Source of the DNA: Salinimicrobium sp049680855
GTDB taxonomy: Bacteria > Bacteroidota > Bacteroidia > Flavobacteriales > Flavobacteriaceae
Reading direction: 5' to 3'
NCBI RefSeq assembly: GCF_049680855.1
Contig: NZ_JBMPGS010000002.1
Location: forward strand, 372,001 to 436,000
Length of the DNA: 64,000 nucleotides
Each line of letters starts with the position of its first letter. Positions within the stretch are counted from its first letter, which is position 1. Below the pieces are notes generated by a model. The model was not told the origin of the DNA. It was given only the letters and a program-made list of their open reading frames with translations, and did not search any database. A program made the translations under genes and the position numbers. Positions 33,878 through 42,569 of this stretch are shown piece by piece.

Positions 33878-34765
33878 ATGAGCGGTTCCCAAAAAGTTAA
33901 CTGGAAATCAATTTTTTCCCTATCATCTATAATATATACCGTTCTTGGTGTGATCTCTGCCCTTGTTGCACTTCAAGGCTTCATGATTCCCAATCATTTT
34001 CTCGACGGCGGAGTTACCGGAATTTCCATTTTACTTGAAGAAGTTTTTCATATTCCCTTTAGTGCCTCCCTTATCATCTTCAACCTTCCGTTTTTATACC
34101 TGGGCTATAGAAAGATTGGAAAAACTTTTAGTGTAAATGCCTCTTTAGCCATCGTTCTTCTCGCCATACTTATGACTTTTATTGCCATTCCCGAAGTGAC
34201 CAATGACAAGGTTCTTATCGCGGTTTTCGGCGGATTTCTTATTGGATTGGGTATTGGCCTAGTCATTCGGGGTGGCGGTGTTATTGACGGACTTGAGATT
34301 ATAGCCCACTATACCAACAAAAAAATAGGATTTTCTACCAGTGAGATCATCATGTGCTTCAATACGCTTCTTTTTATTGGAGCTGCCTTTGAGTTTGGGG
34401 TAGAAACTGCGATGTATTCTATTCTGGTTTATTACACTGCCATGAAAACTTCAGATTATGTGGTAGATGGCTTTGAAGAGTTCACTGCTCTTTCCATAAT
34501 TTCCAAGAACTGTGGCGAAATTAAATCTATTATTGTGAATGACTTCGGAAAAGCAATTACAGTCTACAAAGGCGAAAGAGGATATCTACCTGAAAGTTTC
34601 CACGAAAGCCATGACTGCGATATCGTGATGACCATCGTAACCCGAATTGAAATTCACAGGATCAAGCAGCGAATTCAGGAATTGGATCCTGAAGCTTTCT
34701 TTTACGTACAAAGGATTAAAGAAGTAAAAGGTGGCATTGGGAAACATAACAACCAGGTTCATTAA
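33878..34765 (+). CDS. YitT family membrane protein
   Basis: The 295-aa protein has five or six hydrophobic helices in its first 190 residues, with the family's LDGGVTGIS motif near the start and a GGGVIDGLEI loop. A cytoplasmic C-terminal DUF2179-type domain (about 200-285) follows, with ITVYKGERGY. YitT proteins are conserved and presumed transporters, but their substrate is unknown. The start codon lies 32 bp after the cyclase gene and the stop overlaps the HD gene by 1 bp, so read-through transcription from the signalling operon is possible. Confidence 0.88.
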   Translation: MSGSQKVNWKSIFSLSSIIYTVLGVISALVALQGFMIPNHFLDGGVTGISILLEEVFHIPFSASLIIFNLPFLYLGYRKIGKTFSVNASLAIVLLAILMTFIAIPEVTNDKVLIAVFGGFLIGLGIGLVIRGGGVIDGLEIIAHYTNKKIGFSTSEIIMCFNTLLFIGAAFEFGVETAMYSILVYYTAMKTSDYVVDGFEEFTALSIISKNCGEIKSIIVNDFGKAITVYKGERGYLPESFHESHDCDIVMTIVTRIEIHRIKQRIQELDPEAFFYVQRIKEVKGGIGKHNNQVH

Positions 34766-35361
34766 TGGCAGATTTTAAGCACATTTCAACCCAGCTATTA
34801 AAACATTTTGATTCCGCCCTGTCCAGTTGGCTAACCTATCACAATTCCACTCATACAAATTATGTTATTGAGCAAGCAGAGTTTATAGGTTTACAAGAAA
34901 AGCTATCCAAAAATGACATTTTACTCGTAAAATTTGCAGCGCTTTATCATGACTCCGGATTTTTAATTCAGCGGGAAGATCACGAGAGGCTTAGCTGCGA
35001 AATTGCTACCCGCGAGTTAAAACTTCATGGTTTTGATGCCACTGAAATTGATAGGATCTGCGGAATGATCATTGCTACGCACATTCCTCAACAGCCAAAA
35101 ACGCATCTTGAAAAAATAGTGGCCGATGCAGACCTGCAATACCTGGGAACAAACAATTTTGAAGAGTTCAGCAGTAATTTTTTTAAGGAAATAAAGCATT
35201 TTCAGCCAGAATTAACCCGGAAAGAATGGGATCAAATTCAAATTGATTTTATTTCAAGTCATACGTATCACACAAATTATGGCAGAAAACATCTGGAACC
35301 CGTGAAACGGGAAAATCTGCAAAAAGTGAAACAGCGACAATCACATGGTAGAAAATGCTGA
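34765..35361 (+). CDS. HD-domain phosphohydrolase
   Basis: The 198-aa protein is a compact HD-type metal-dependent hydrolase. Metal ligands are seen in HTNYVIEQA (His near residue 29), ALYHDSG (HD pair near residue 63), and later in IIATHIPQ and VADADLQYLG (about 94-118). Such proteins hydrolyse phosphate esters of nucleotides or signalling molecules; the substrate is unknown. Its ATG overlaps the YitT stop by one base (translational coupling). It converges on dnaK, with a shared terminator between. Confidence 0.85.
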   Translation: MADFKHISTQLLKHFDSALSSWLTYHNSTHTNYVIEQAEFIGLQEKLSKNDILLVKFAALYHDSGFLIQREDHERLSCEIATRELKLHGFDATEIDRICGMIIATHIPQQPKTHLEKIVADADLQYLGTNNFEEFSSNFFKEIKHFQPELTRKEWDQIQIDFISSHTYHTNYGRKHLEPVKRENLQKVKQRQSHGRKC

Positions 35362-35435
35362 AGAAAGGCAACAGAGCCTTTACTAAAATAAGAGGTATTT
35401 TCACCTTTATTGAATAGGTTTAGATTCTAATAATA

Positions 35436-35476
35436 AAAAAAGCGCAACCAAAATACTCCGGTTGCGCTTTCAATTT
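35436..35476. terminator. Bidirectional terminator between the HD gene and dnaK
   Basis: A perfect 11-bp stem (AAAGCGCAACC at 35439-35449 and GGTTGCGCTTT at 35460-35470) with an A-run before and T-rich sequence after it. It can serve both convergent transcripts. Confidence 0.85.
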
Positions 35477-35529
35477 TAATCTTCTGAAGATCCCTCGCTT
35501 GCGCTTGGAAAAGAAGTCATTAAATTGAC

Positions 35530-37455
35530 CTACTTCACTTCTTCAAAGTCCACGTCTTCTACGTCGTCACCTTGCTTAGAGTCGCCTGCGGCTTCTCCTC
35601 CCTGAGCTCCCGTAGCACCTTGTTGTGGTCCTCCTGGTTGCCCACCAGCTTCGGCTTGCGCTTTGTACATTTCTTCAGAAGCTGTTTTCCATGCTTCATT
35701 GATCTTGTCCAAAGCAGGCTGAATGGTTTCAACTTCTTTAGTTTCGTACGCTTTCTTTAGTTCTTCCAAAGCATCTTCGATTGGCTTTTTCTTCTCATCA
35801 GAAAGTTTATCACCAAATTCCTTCAGTTGCTTTTCAGTCTGGAAGATCATAGCATCAGCTTCATTCAGCTTATCTACTTTTTCTTTGGCTTTTTTATCAG
35901 TTTCAGCATTTGCTTCGGCTTCCTGCTTCATTTTTTCGATTTCTTCTTCAGTAAGTCCTGAAGAGGCTTCGATACGAATGTCCTGAGATTTTCCGGTAGC
36001 TTTATCTGTAGCGCTTACTTTAATGATACCGTTGGCATCAATATCAAAAGTTACTTCAATTTGAGGTGTTCCTCTTGGCGCTGGTGGAATTCCATCTAAG
36101 TGGAATCTACCAATAGTTTTATTATCGGCTGCCATTGGACGCTCTCCCTGTAACACATGGATCTCAACAGATGGCTGATTATCGGCCGCGGTAGAGAATG
36201 TTTGTGATTTCTTAGTTGGGATCGTAGTATTTGATTCTATAAGCTTCGTATTCACTCCTCCCATGGTTTCAATACCCAATGAAAGCGGAGTTACATCAAG
36301 AAGCAGTACATCTTTTACGTCTCCGGTCAATACACCACCCTGGATTGCAGCACCAATCGCTACTACCTCATCTGGGTTTACACCTTTAGAAGGTTTTTTT
36401 CCGAAGAAGCTTTCTACTTCCTGCTGAATCTTAGGAATACGTGTAGAACCACCCACAAGAATTACCTCGTCGATATCACTTTTTGAAAGACCTGCATCGC
36501 TAAGTGCTTTTTGAACAGGATCCATAGAACGTTTTACCAAAGAATCGGCAAGTTGCTCAAATTTAGATCTTGTTAAGGTCTCTACAAGGTGCTTTGGTCC
36601 GCTTGCAGTCGCAGTTACGTAAGGCAGGTTAATTTCAGTTTGAGAAGACGAAGAAAGCTCAATTTTAGCTTTTTCCGCAGCTTCTTTTAAACGCTGAAGT
36701 GCCATAGGATCTTTTCTAAGGTCAATGTCTTCGGCTTTCTGGAAAGTATCTGCCAGCCAGTCGATGATCACCTCATCAAAATCATCACCACCAAGGTGCG
36801 TATCACCATTTGTAGAAAGTACTTCAAATACACCGTCTCCTAATTCAAGGATAGAAATATCGAATGTACCACCACCAAGGTCATAAACCGCGATCTTTTG
36901 ATCCTGAGATTTTTTATCCAACCCGTATGCTAAAGCAGCTGCGGTTGGTTCGTTAATGATACGTCTTACCTTAAGTCCGGAAATTTCTCCGGCCTCTTTT
37001 GTAGCCTGACGCTGAGAGTCATTAAAATATGCAGGAACGGTAATTACCGCTTCGGTTACATCCTGTCCAAGATAATCTTCAGCAGTTTTCTTCATTTTCT
37101 GAAGAATCATTGCTGAAAGTTCCTGTGGAGTATATTTTCTTCCGTCTACTTCTACACGAGGCGTATCATTATCACCTTTCACTACTTTATAAGGAACTCT
37201 TCCTGCCTCTTTTGAAGATTCAGAATATTTGTTCCCCATAAATCTCTTAATAGAGGAAATGGTTTTGGTTGGGTTTGTAACCGCCTGACGTTTCGCCGGG
37301 TCTCCTACTTTTATTTCGCCACCTTCTACAAATGCAATTACAGAAGGGGTAGTTCTTTTTCCTTCGGCATTAGGAATTACCGTTGGTTCGTTCCCCTCCA
37401 TTACGGCAACGCACGAGTTGGTAGTTCCTAAGTCGATTCCAATAATCTTACTCAT
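35530..37455 (-). CDS. dnaK: Chaperone DnaK (Hsp70)
   Basis: The 641-aa ATP-dependent chaperone has the normal N-terminal IGIDLGTTNSCVAVMEG, the phosphate and connecting motifs (AVYDLGGGTFDISILE), the linker DVLLLDVTPLSLGIE and a Gly/Gln-rich tail ending in DVDFEEVK (EEVD-like). Length is normal. No grpE or dnaJ is adjacent. The upstream region lacks a CIRCE element and has instead a sigma-54-like promoter and a palindrome, listed separately. Confidence 0.98.
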   Translation of the reverse strand: MSKIIGIDLGTTNSCVAVMEGNEPTVIPNAEGKRTTPSVIAFVEGGEIKVGDPAKRQAVTNPTKTISSIKRFMGNKYSESSKEAGRVPYKVVKGDNDTPRVEVDGRKYTPQELSAMILQKMKKTAEDYLGQDVTEAVITVPAYFNDSQRQATKEAGEISGLKVRRIINEPTAAALAYGLDKKSQDQKIAVYDLGGGTFDISILELGDGVFEVLSTNGDTHLGGDDFDEVIIDWLADTFQKAEDIDLRKDPMALQRLKEAAEKAKIELSSSSQTEINLPYVTATASGPKHLVETLTRSKFEQLADSLVKRSMDPVQKALSDAGLSKSDIDEVILVGGSTRIPKIQQEVESFFGKKPSKGVNPDEVVAIGAAIQGGVLTGDVKDVLLLDVTPLSLGIETMGGVNTKLIESNTTIPTKKSQTFSTAADNQPSVEIHVLQGERPMAADNKTIGRFHLDGIPPAPRGTPQIEVTFDIDANGIIKVSATDKATGKSQDIRIEASSGLTEEEIEKMKQEAEANAETDKKAKEKVDKLNEADAMIFQTEKQLKEFGDKLSDEKKKPIEDALEELKKAYETKEVETIQPALDKINEAWKTASEEMYKAQAEAGGQPGGPQQGATGAQGGEAAGDSKQGDDVEDVDFEEVK

Positions 37456-37509
37456 AATTCTATAGGTTGTTATTTATTGTTCACTAATTTTTTTCAACAT
37501 TCTCTAAAA

Positions 37510-37526
37510 GTCAATCATTATGCCAG
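37510..37526 (-). promoter_or_regulatory. Sigma-54-like -24/-12 promoter of dnaK
   Basis: On the minus strand the sequence CTGGCATAATGATTGAC fits the YTGGCAYRNNNNTTGCW consensus at all fixed positions except the C after TTG. The predicted start would leave a leader of about 40 nt before the dnaK ATG. Confidence 0.45.
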
Positions 37527-37560
37527 CAGGAATTTTATGACAGGATGTCATAAATGGCAT
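37520..37560. promoter_or_regulatory. Nested palindrome upstream of dnaK
   Basis: TTTATGACA (37534-37542) and TGTCATAAA (37546-37554) are a perfect 9-bp inverted repeat with a GGA spacer. Outside it, ATGCCA (37520-37525) and TGGCAT (37555-37560) are a second matching pair. This is a plausible activator or repressor site for heat-shock control; CIRCE is absent. Confidence 0.55.
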
Positions 37561-37644
37561 TTCAGAGGCCTTTTCTGCGGAAGAAGATTCTAAAATAAGC
37601 AGCGCTTTACTTTCTTTTTCCTCTTTATCTTCCTAAAGGATTAT

Positions 37645-37652
37645 TACTTTTG
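37645..37652 (+). promoter_or_regulatory. sdaA -7 element
   Basis: TACTTTTG matches TAnnTTTG and lies 17 nt before the sdaA ATG. No obvious -33 TTG was seen at the expected distance. Confidence 0.5.
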
Positions 37653-37669
37653 CAGCCTAAATTGCAGGT

Positions 37670-39094
37670 ATGGAAAGTATAAGTGTTTTTGACATGCTCA
37701 AAATTGGAGTTGGCCCTTCTAGTTCGCACACTTTGGGGCCCTGGAGAGCAGGAGAAAGATGGATCCAGGAACTTAAGAAATCCCAAAGATTTGATGAAGT
37801 TCAAAAAATTAGGATAGATCTTTATGGTTCTTTATCCCTAACCGGAAAAGGCCATGCAACAGATCTTGCTTCCATCCTGGGATTATTGGGTTATGACCCT
37901 GTCACAGTGCCTGTAGAGAACATCGATCCCGAAATCAATACTATTAAAACATTCAAACGTTTAAATCTTAATGGGGAGCGTACGATAGATTTTGACATGG
38001 ATAAGGATGTTATTTTCAATAAAAAATTTCTTCCTTTTCATCCCAACGGAATGAAGTTTACCGCTTTTCTTTCCTCCGGAAAGAAAACGTTTTCTACATT
38101 CTATTCTATTGGCGGAGGTTTTGTCGTAAAAGAAGAACGCAGCCAGGCAAAGAAAAAAATGGCCAAATTTGCCGAATTTCCTTTTCCTATCACAAAAGGA
38201 ACAGATCTCGCAGCTTTTTGCAAACAGGAAAACAAGAAAATTTCTGAAATTGTTTACGAAAATGAAAAATCTCTTCGAAGCGAAGAAGAGATTGATGCAG
38301 GTCTTAAAGCTGTTTGGGATGTCATGCTGGAATCAATGTATATTGGCTGTCATACGGAAGGAAAACTTCCCGGCGGACTTAATGTGAGACGAAGAGCTTA
38401 TGATTCTCATCAAAAACTAATAGGAGACCTGGAATATGATTCTCCGGAAGAATGGATTGAAGCCATTCGTAAAACCGAAGTTAAATTCCGCAGCATTCTA
38501 AAATGGGTAAGCTGCTTTGCCCTGGCGGTAAATGAAGTAAATGCTTCATTAGGAAGAGTAGTGACCGCGCCCACAAACGGAAGCGCTGGTGTGATCCCGG
38601 CTGTGCTCATGTACTATCTTACCATAGAAAATCATGACGCCGGCTTTGATAAAATAAAACAATTTTTACTGGTAGCCGGCGAAATTGGCAGTCTGTTCAA
38701 AAAAGGTGCGACCATTTCGGCAGCCATGGGAGGTTGCCAGGCAGAAATTGGCGTCTCTTCTTCCATGGCGGCAGGTGCCTTAACTGAAGTTTTGGGTGGC
38801 ACACCAGCGCAGGTAATGATGGCCAGTGAAATAGCCATGGAACATCATCTTGGGCTTACCTGTGATCCTATAGCGGGGCTCGTACAAATTCCATGTATAG
38901 AAAGGAATTCCATGGGAGCCATTAAAGCCATCAACGCCGCAGAACTTGCCCTTGACAGTGATGCTTCTCACGCCAAAGTGCCTTTAGACAAGGTAATTGA
39001 AACCATGTGGGAAACTGCAAAAGATATGAACTCCAAGTACAAGGAAACTTCAGAAGGCGGACTGGCAGTAAGGGTTAGTTTGAGTGATTGCTAG
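37670..39094 (+). CDS. sdaA: L-serine ammonia-lyase
   Basis: The 474-aa single-chain enzyme deaminates L-serine to pyruvate using a [4Fe-4S] cluster. The beta domain at the N-terminus has the GVGPSSSHTLGPWRAG segment. The alpha domain has the cluster-binding Cys in GCQAEIGVSSSMAAG and LTCDPIAGLVQIPCIERN, and the GKLPGGLNVRRRA segment. Length is standard for the type II (fused) form. It stands alone, divergent from dnaK. Confidence 0.95.
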   Translation: MESISVFDMLKIGVGPSSSHTLGPWRAGERWIQELKKSQRFDEVQKIRIDLYGSLSLTGKGHATDLASILGLLGYDPVTVPVENIDPEINTIKTFKRLNLNGERTIDFDMDKDVIFNKKFLPFHPNGMKFTAFLSSGKKTFSTFYSIGGGFVVKEERSQAKKKMAKFAEFPFPITKGTDLAAFCKQENKKISEIVYENEKSLRSEEEIDAGLKAVWDVMLESMYIGCHTEGKLPGGLNVRRRAYDSHQKLIGDLEYDSPEEWIEAIRKTEVKFRSILKWVSCFALAVNEVNASLGRVVTAPTNGSAGVIPAVLMYYLTIENHDAGFDKIKQFLLVAGEIGSLFKKGATISAAMGGCQAEIGVSSSMAAGALTEVLGGTPAQVMMASEIAMEHHLGLTCDPIAGLVQIPCIERNSMGAIKAINAAELALDSDASHAKVPLDKVIETMWETAKDMNSKYKETSEGGLAVRVSLSDC

Positions 39095-39193
39095 GGAAAA
39101 GTTAGATCTTAGAAGTGAGAGATTAAATTCTGGAAGTGAAAAACAGCTACTTTGCTTCAGTTGAAAAGTTCAGCATTCCCTGTTCCCTGTATC

Positions 39194-39670
39194 TTACCTA
39201 TTTCGGATTGTTTCACATCCTTCTTTTTTCCTGGTATCCACGAGATAGATGATTTTCCATTCCCCGTTCATTTTATAAAGCTGAAAATAATTTACACCGC
39301 AATGCTGTAGCACTTCATTTACGAATAATGAATATGGGGTCCAGGCCTTTGCCATATCTCCTTCAATTTCTATATCGTATGAATGTAACTGTTCTTTAAA
39401 GTTTGTCGTTGCCGGAATTGAAACTATTGACTTTAGAAATTGCGAAAAATCCTGATTTTGTAGCACTGCTTCCCCTTGTGGATTTTTTCCAATAGATTGC
39501 ATTAGAACCCCATCATTTACAACAGATTTCATCATTAGAGAATCCCTGCTATGAAAACCTTCAAAAAAGGTATTTACGACCTCTTTTACTTTTTCTTCCT
39601 CTGAAACTTCCTGAGCAAAAGCAGAAAATCCAAAAACAGAAATAAATATAGTAATCACAAGGTTCTTCAT
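39194..39670 (-). CDS. Secreted NTF2-like (DUF4440/SnoaL-type) protein
   Basis: The 158-aa protein has a signal peptide (cleavage near AFAQE) and then a single NTF2-like domain: a first helix VKEVVNTFFEGFHSRD, a core LMQSIGKNPQG, and the final strands YFQLYKMNGEWKIIYLVDTR. Such small cone-shaped domains bind ligands or act as enzymes; nothing here fixes a substrate. The gene is divergent from panB. Confidence 0.75.
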   Translation of the reverse strand: MKNLVITIFISVFGFSAFAQEVSEEEKVKEVVNTFFEGFHSRDSLMMKSVVNDGVLMQSIGKNPQGEAVLQNQDFSQFLKSIVSIPATTNFKEQLHSYDIEIEGDMAKAWTPYSLFVNEVLQHCGVNYFQLYKMNGEWKIIYLVDTRKKEGCETIRNR

Positions 39671-39680
39671 ATCCTTTTGT

Positions 39681-39712
39681 TTGAATGTAGAAAGCTAATT
39701 TAGTACTTTTAC
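39681..39712 (+). promoter_or_regulatory. panB promoter (TTG-N20-TACTTTTAC)
   Basis: TTG at 39681-39683 and TACTTTTAC at 39704-39712 are separated by 20 nt, the same spacing as the E1 promoter, and lie 22 nt before the panB ATG. Confidence 0.5.
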
Positions 39713-39733
39713 CTGAAATTTAAACCACACCGA

Positions 39734-40552
39734 ATGTCAGTCGCAAAAAAGGAATATAAACGCATCACCACAAAATCTCTTGTGGAAATGAAGTCAAATG
39801 GAGAAAAGATCTCCATGCTTACATCTTATGACTTTACCATGGCAAAAATAGTGGATGGTGCAGGCATTGATGTAATTCTCGTTGGTGATTCTGCCAGTAA
39901 TGTCATGGCGGGCCATGAAACTACCCTGCCTATTACTCTTGACCAGATGATCTATCATGCAGCCAGCGTGATTCGGGCCGTCCAGCGGGCATTGGTGGTG
40001 GTAGATCTTCCCTTCGGGAGTTACCAAAGTGATCCAAAGGAAGCTTTGCGTTCGGCTATTCGAATAATGAAAGAAAGTGGCGGACATGCTGTAAAACTTG
40101 AAGGTGGTAAAGAAATAAAAGATTCAGTAAAGAGAATTCTCCACGCCGGAATTCCCGTAATGGGGCACCTTGGGCTAACTCCGCAGTCTATCTACAAATT
40201 TGGCACTTACACCGTTCGTGCCAAGGAAGAAGCCGAAGCTGAGAAGCTGAAGAATGATGCCCTTATGCTCGAAAAAGCCGGTTGTTTTGCCCTGGTCCTT
40301 GAAAAGGTACCTGCAAAACTTGCAAAAGAAGTTGCCGAAAGTCTTACTATCCCCGTCATTGGAATAGGTGCCGGAAATGGCGTTGACGGCCAGGTTTTGG
40401 TGGTCCATGACATGCTGGGAATGACACATGAATTTCACCCACGGTTCCTGCGCCGCTATGCAGATTTGTACAGTGAAATGACAAAAGCATTTGAAGGTTT
40501 CAGGGATGATGTGAAGAGCAGAAGTTTCCCTTCAGATGAGGAACAATATTAG
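39734..40552 (+). CDS. panB: 3-methyl-2-oxobutanoate hydroxymethyltransferase PanB
   Basis: The 272-aa TIM-barrel enzyme makes ketopantoate from 2-oxoisovalerate in pantothenate synthesis. Seen: metal-binding VGDSASNV, DLPFGSYQ, VKLEGG, GHLGLTPQ and the GIGAGNGVDGQVLV segment. Length is normal. The 2-oxoisovalerate comes from the valine genes at the end of this window. Three plus-strand genes of other function follow closely, but with a gap of about 100 bp. Confidence 0.96.
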   Translation: MSVAKKEYKRITTKSLVEMKSNGEKISMLTSYDFTMAKIVDGAGIDVILVGDSASNVMAGHETTLPITLDQMIYHAASVIRAVQRALVVVDLPFGSYQSDPKEALRSAIRIMKESGGHAVKLEGGKEIKDSVKRILHAGIPVMGHLGLTPQSIYKFGTYTVRAKEEAEAEKLKNDALMLEKAGCFALVLEKVPAKLAKEVAESLTIPVIGIGAGNGVDGQVLVVHDMLGMTHEFHPRFLRRYADLYSEMTKAFEGFRDDVKSRSFPSDEEQY

Positions 40553-40649
40553 AACTACGAAGTAAAAAGTACAAAGTTAGAATTTTCACGAGCTAGTTAC
40601 AGCACCGCACGTTCATTTCGGGGGAAGTTGTTTTTCTTTAATCAGAATC

Positions 40650-41435
40650 ATGAAAATAGCAAAGGCTATCTTACTGACCATTTTGCTTGTTCTTCTTGAA
40701 ATGGGAATTCAGCTGCTGTTTTACCTTATTTTTGATACTGTAATAAGTTCAAAACATGGTGGGCATGTGCTGGGGACAGCTTTAGTAACCGCCCGGATAG
40801 TTGCTTATTCCACAATTTTTTATTTCTTCTGGAAACCTCATTTAAAGAAAAACCTTTTTCGGCCAAAAAAGATTGATCTGTTCATCATTTTATTGCTATT
40901 GCTAATAACCCTGGGAACAGAATTTATCAACCGCCCCTTTGCCGATTTAGACAGGATCTTTTCGCATACACCTGCAAACTTCAGCTTTAACGGGTTTAGC
41001 ACCTATAGAATTTACACAAGTATTACAGCGCTCTTCATTGCACCTGTACTGGAAGAAACGTTTTTCAGAAAGTTTTTACTTAGAAAATTGCTTCAGGAAA
41101 ACGGCTTTCTGATGGCGCTGTTCACCACTTCACTCCTATTCTCTCTCATTCACTGGGAGACACCATTGAACTTGATTCCGGCCTTTCTCTTTGGGATCAT
41201 AAGTGGAATAATCTATCTAAAAACCGGAAGAATTATTTATTCCATGCTGTTACATTTTCTATACAACGCTTTCGGGTTGATGCTGTTTATTTACGCCGAT
41301 TTGCATGCCAATTGGCTCAACTGGCTCAACTTTGGAATTATATACTGGAGCCTATTTATCTTCGGAATTATTTTAACTTTAGTAGCACTAAAGCTGATTC
41401 CTTCAGTTAAGACAAAAAGATTTTCGGAAATATGA
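40650..41435 (+). CDS. CPBP family intramembrane metalloprotease
   Basis: The 261-aa membrane protein has about seven hydrophobic helices and the CPBP (Abi/CAAX protease-like) motifs: EETFFRKFLL (EExxxR), FSLIHWETP and a final HFLYNAFG. Members are glutamyl intramembrane proteases, CAAX processing or bacteriocin self-immunity proteins. The present role is not indicated. It overlaps the next gene by 4 bp, so the two are coupled. Confidence 0.85.
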   Translation: MKIAKAILLTILLVLLEMGIQLLFYLIFDTVISSKHGGHVLGTALVTARIVAYSTIFYFFWKPHLKKNLFRPKKIDLFIILLLLLITLGTEFINRPFADLDRIFSHTPANFSFNGFSTYRIYTSITALFIAPVLEETFFRKFLLRKLLQENGFLMALFTTSLLFSLIHWETPLNLIPAFLFGIISGIIYLKTGRIIYSMLLHFLYNAFGLMLFIYADLHANWLNWLNFGIIYWSLFIFGIILTLVALKLIPSVKTKRFSEI

Positions 41436-41875
41436 GAATTAGGTTTTCAAAAAGGCATTTAAGAACAGATTTTCTTTTAGGAGGATGTTTTTTCGCATTA
41501 GGCTGCCTTGGCTTTGTATTTCAGAATCCTTTTCTAAGTTATGGTCTTTCGGCCGTGGGAATTCTAAATCTTGTCCAGTATTTTTATAAAAGAAAAGAAA
41601 AATATTTAGAGATTAGCAACAATGAACTAATACTGAATATCATCTTTCAGAGAAAGAAAAAAATCAATTTAAAAGAGGTAACCCGTGTTAAAAAATTTGC
41701 CGGCGAAATCACCTTTTTCGCATCTTATGGCCATCTAAAAATCAACACTGATTTAATAGCTAAAGAAGACCTTTGGATCCTGGAGAACGCTATTGCTTCC
41801 GTAGAAAGAAATCTTGGAAAAGATGTCTTCTTAAATGCTACTATAAAACCCAGTAAAAATCCACTTTTTGACTAG
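41432..41875 (+). CDS. Small membrane protein of unknown function
   Basis: The 147-aa protein has two closely spaced hydrophobic helices (about 12-30 and 35-50) followed by a beta-rich soluble part of about 90 residues, an arrangement like bacterial PH-type proteins. It overlaps the CPBP protease gene by 4 bp and the pseudouridine synthase by 8 bp. No family was recognised with confidence. Confidence 0.7.
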   Translation: MRIRFSKRHLRTDFLLGGCFFALGCLGFVFQNPFLSYGLSAVGILNLVQYFYKRKEKYLEISNNELILNIIFQRKKKINLKEVTRVKKFAGEITFFASYGHLKINTDLIAKEDLWILENAIASVERNLGKDVFLNATIKPSKNPLFD

Positions 41876-42569
41876 TAAAATAATTTCTACTCCACAGAAT
41901 CTTCAGGTCCTTCATGAGGACAATCATTTAATTGTGGTAAATAAACGGCCGGGTGATATCGTTCAGGGTGATAAAACAGGAGATCTTCCGCTAAGTGAGG
42001 TTGTAAAAGAGTACCTTAAAATTAAATACAACAAACCAGGGAACGTATACTTGGGTGTAGTTCACCGCCTTGATCGCCCAACCAGCGGAATCGTACTTTT
42101 TGCTAAAACCTCCAAGGCGCTTCCACGGCTTAACAAGCTCTTTAAAGAAAAAGATGCGAAAAAGACTTATTGGGCAATTGTAAAGAATGCGCCGCCACAT
42201 TCAGAAGGAACACTGATGCATTTCATGAAGCGCAACCCCAAACAAAATAAATCTTACGCCCACATCAAAGAAGTACCGGATTCCAAAAAGGCCATTTTGG
42301 AGTATCATTTATTAAAAAAGCTCAATAATTATTACCTACTCGAAATAGACCTTCACACGGGAAGACACCACCAGATAAGAAGTCAATTATCATCAATAGG
42401 TTCTCCCATAAAAGGAGATCTCAAATATGGGTTTGACCGCAGCAATAAAGACGGGAGCATTCACCTTCACGCAAGAAGGCTGTCTTTTATGCATCCGGTG
42501 AAAAAAGAGCCCATTAATATTATTGCGCCTCCTCCGGAAGATCCTCTTTGGGATGCTTGTTTTACTTAA
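41868..42569 (+). CDS. RluA-family pseudouridine synthase
   Basis: The 233-aa protein begins at a TTG that overlaps the previous gene by 8 bp. The catalytic motif is HRLDRPTSG with Asp69; the RluA core continues with KTYWAIV and the LHTGRHHQIRSQL segment. No S4 domain is present, as in short RluA-type enzymes acting on rRNA or tRNA. The exact target uridine cannot be told. It converges with the next gene and overlaps it by 8 bp. Confidence 0.9.
   Translation: MTSKIISTPQNLQVLHEDNHLIVVNKRPGDIVQGDKTGDLPLSEVVKEYLKIKYNKPGNVYLGVVHRLDRPTSGIVLFAKTSKALPRLNKLFKEKDAKKTYWAIVKNAPPHSEGTLMHFMKRNPKQNKSYAHIKEVPDSKKAILEYHLLKKLNNYYLLEIDLHTGRHHQIRSQLSSIGSPIKGDLKYGFDRSNKDGSIHLHARRLSFMHPVKKEPINIIAPPPEDPLWDACFT

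Noticed and set aside
37456..37669. CIRCE operator or sigma-32 promoter for dnaK
   Set aside because: No TTAGCACTC-N9-GAGTGCTAA or close variant was found in the upstream region.
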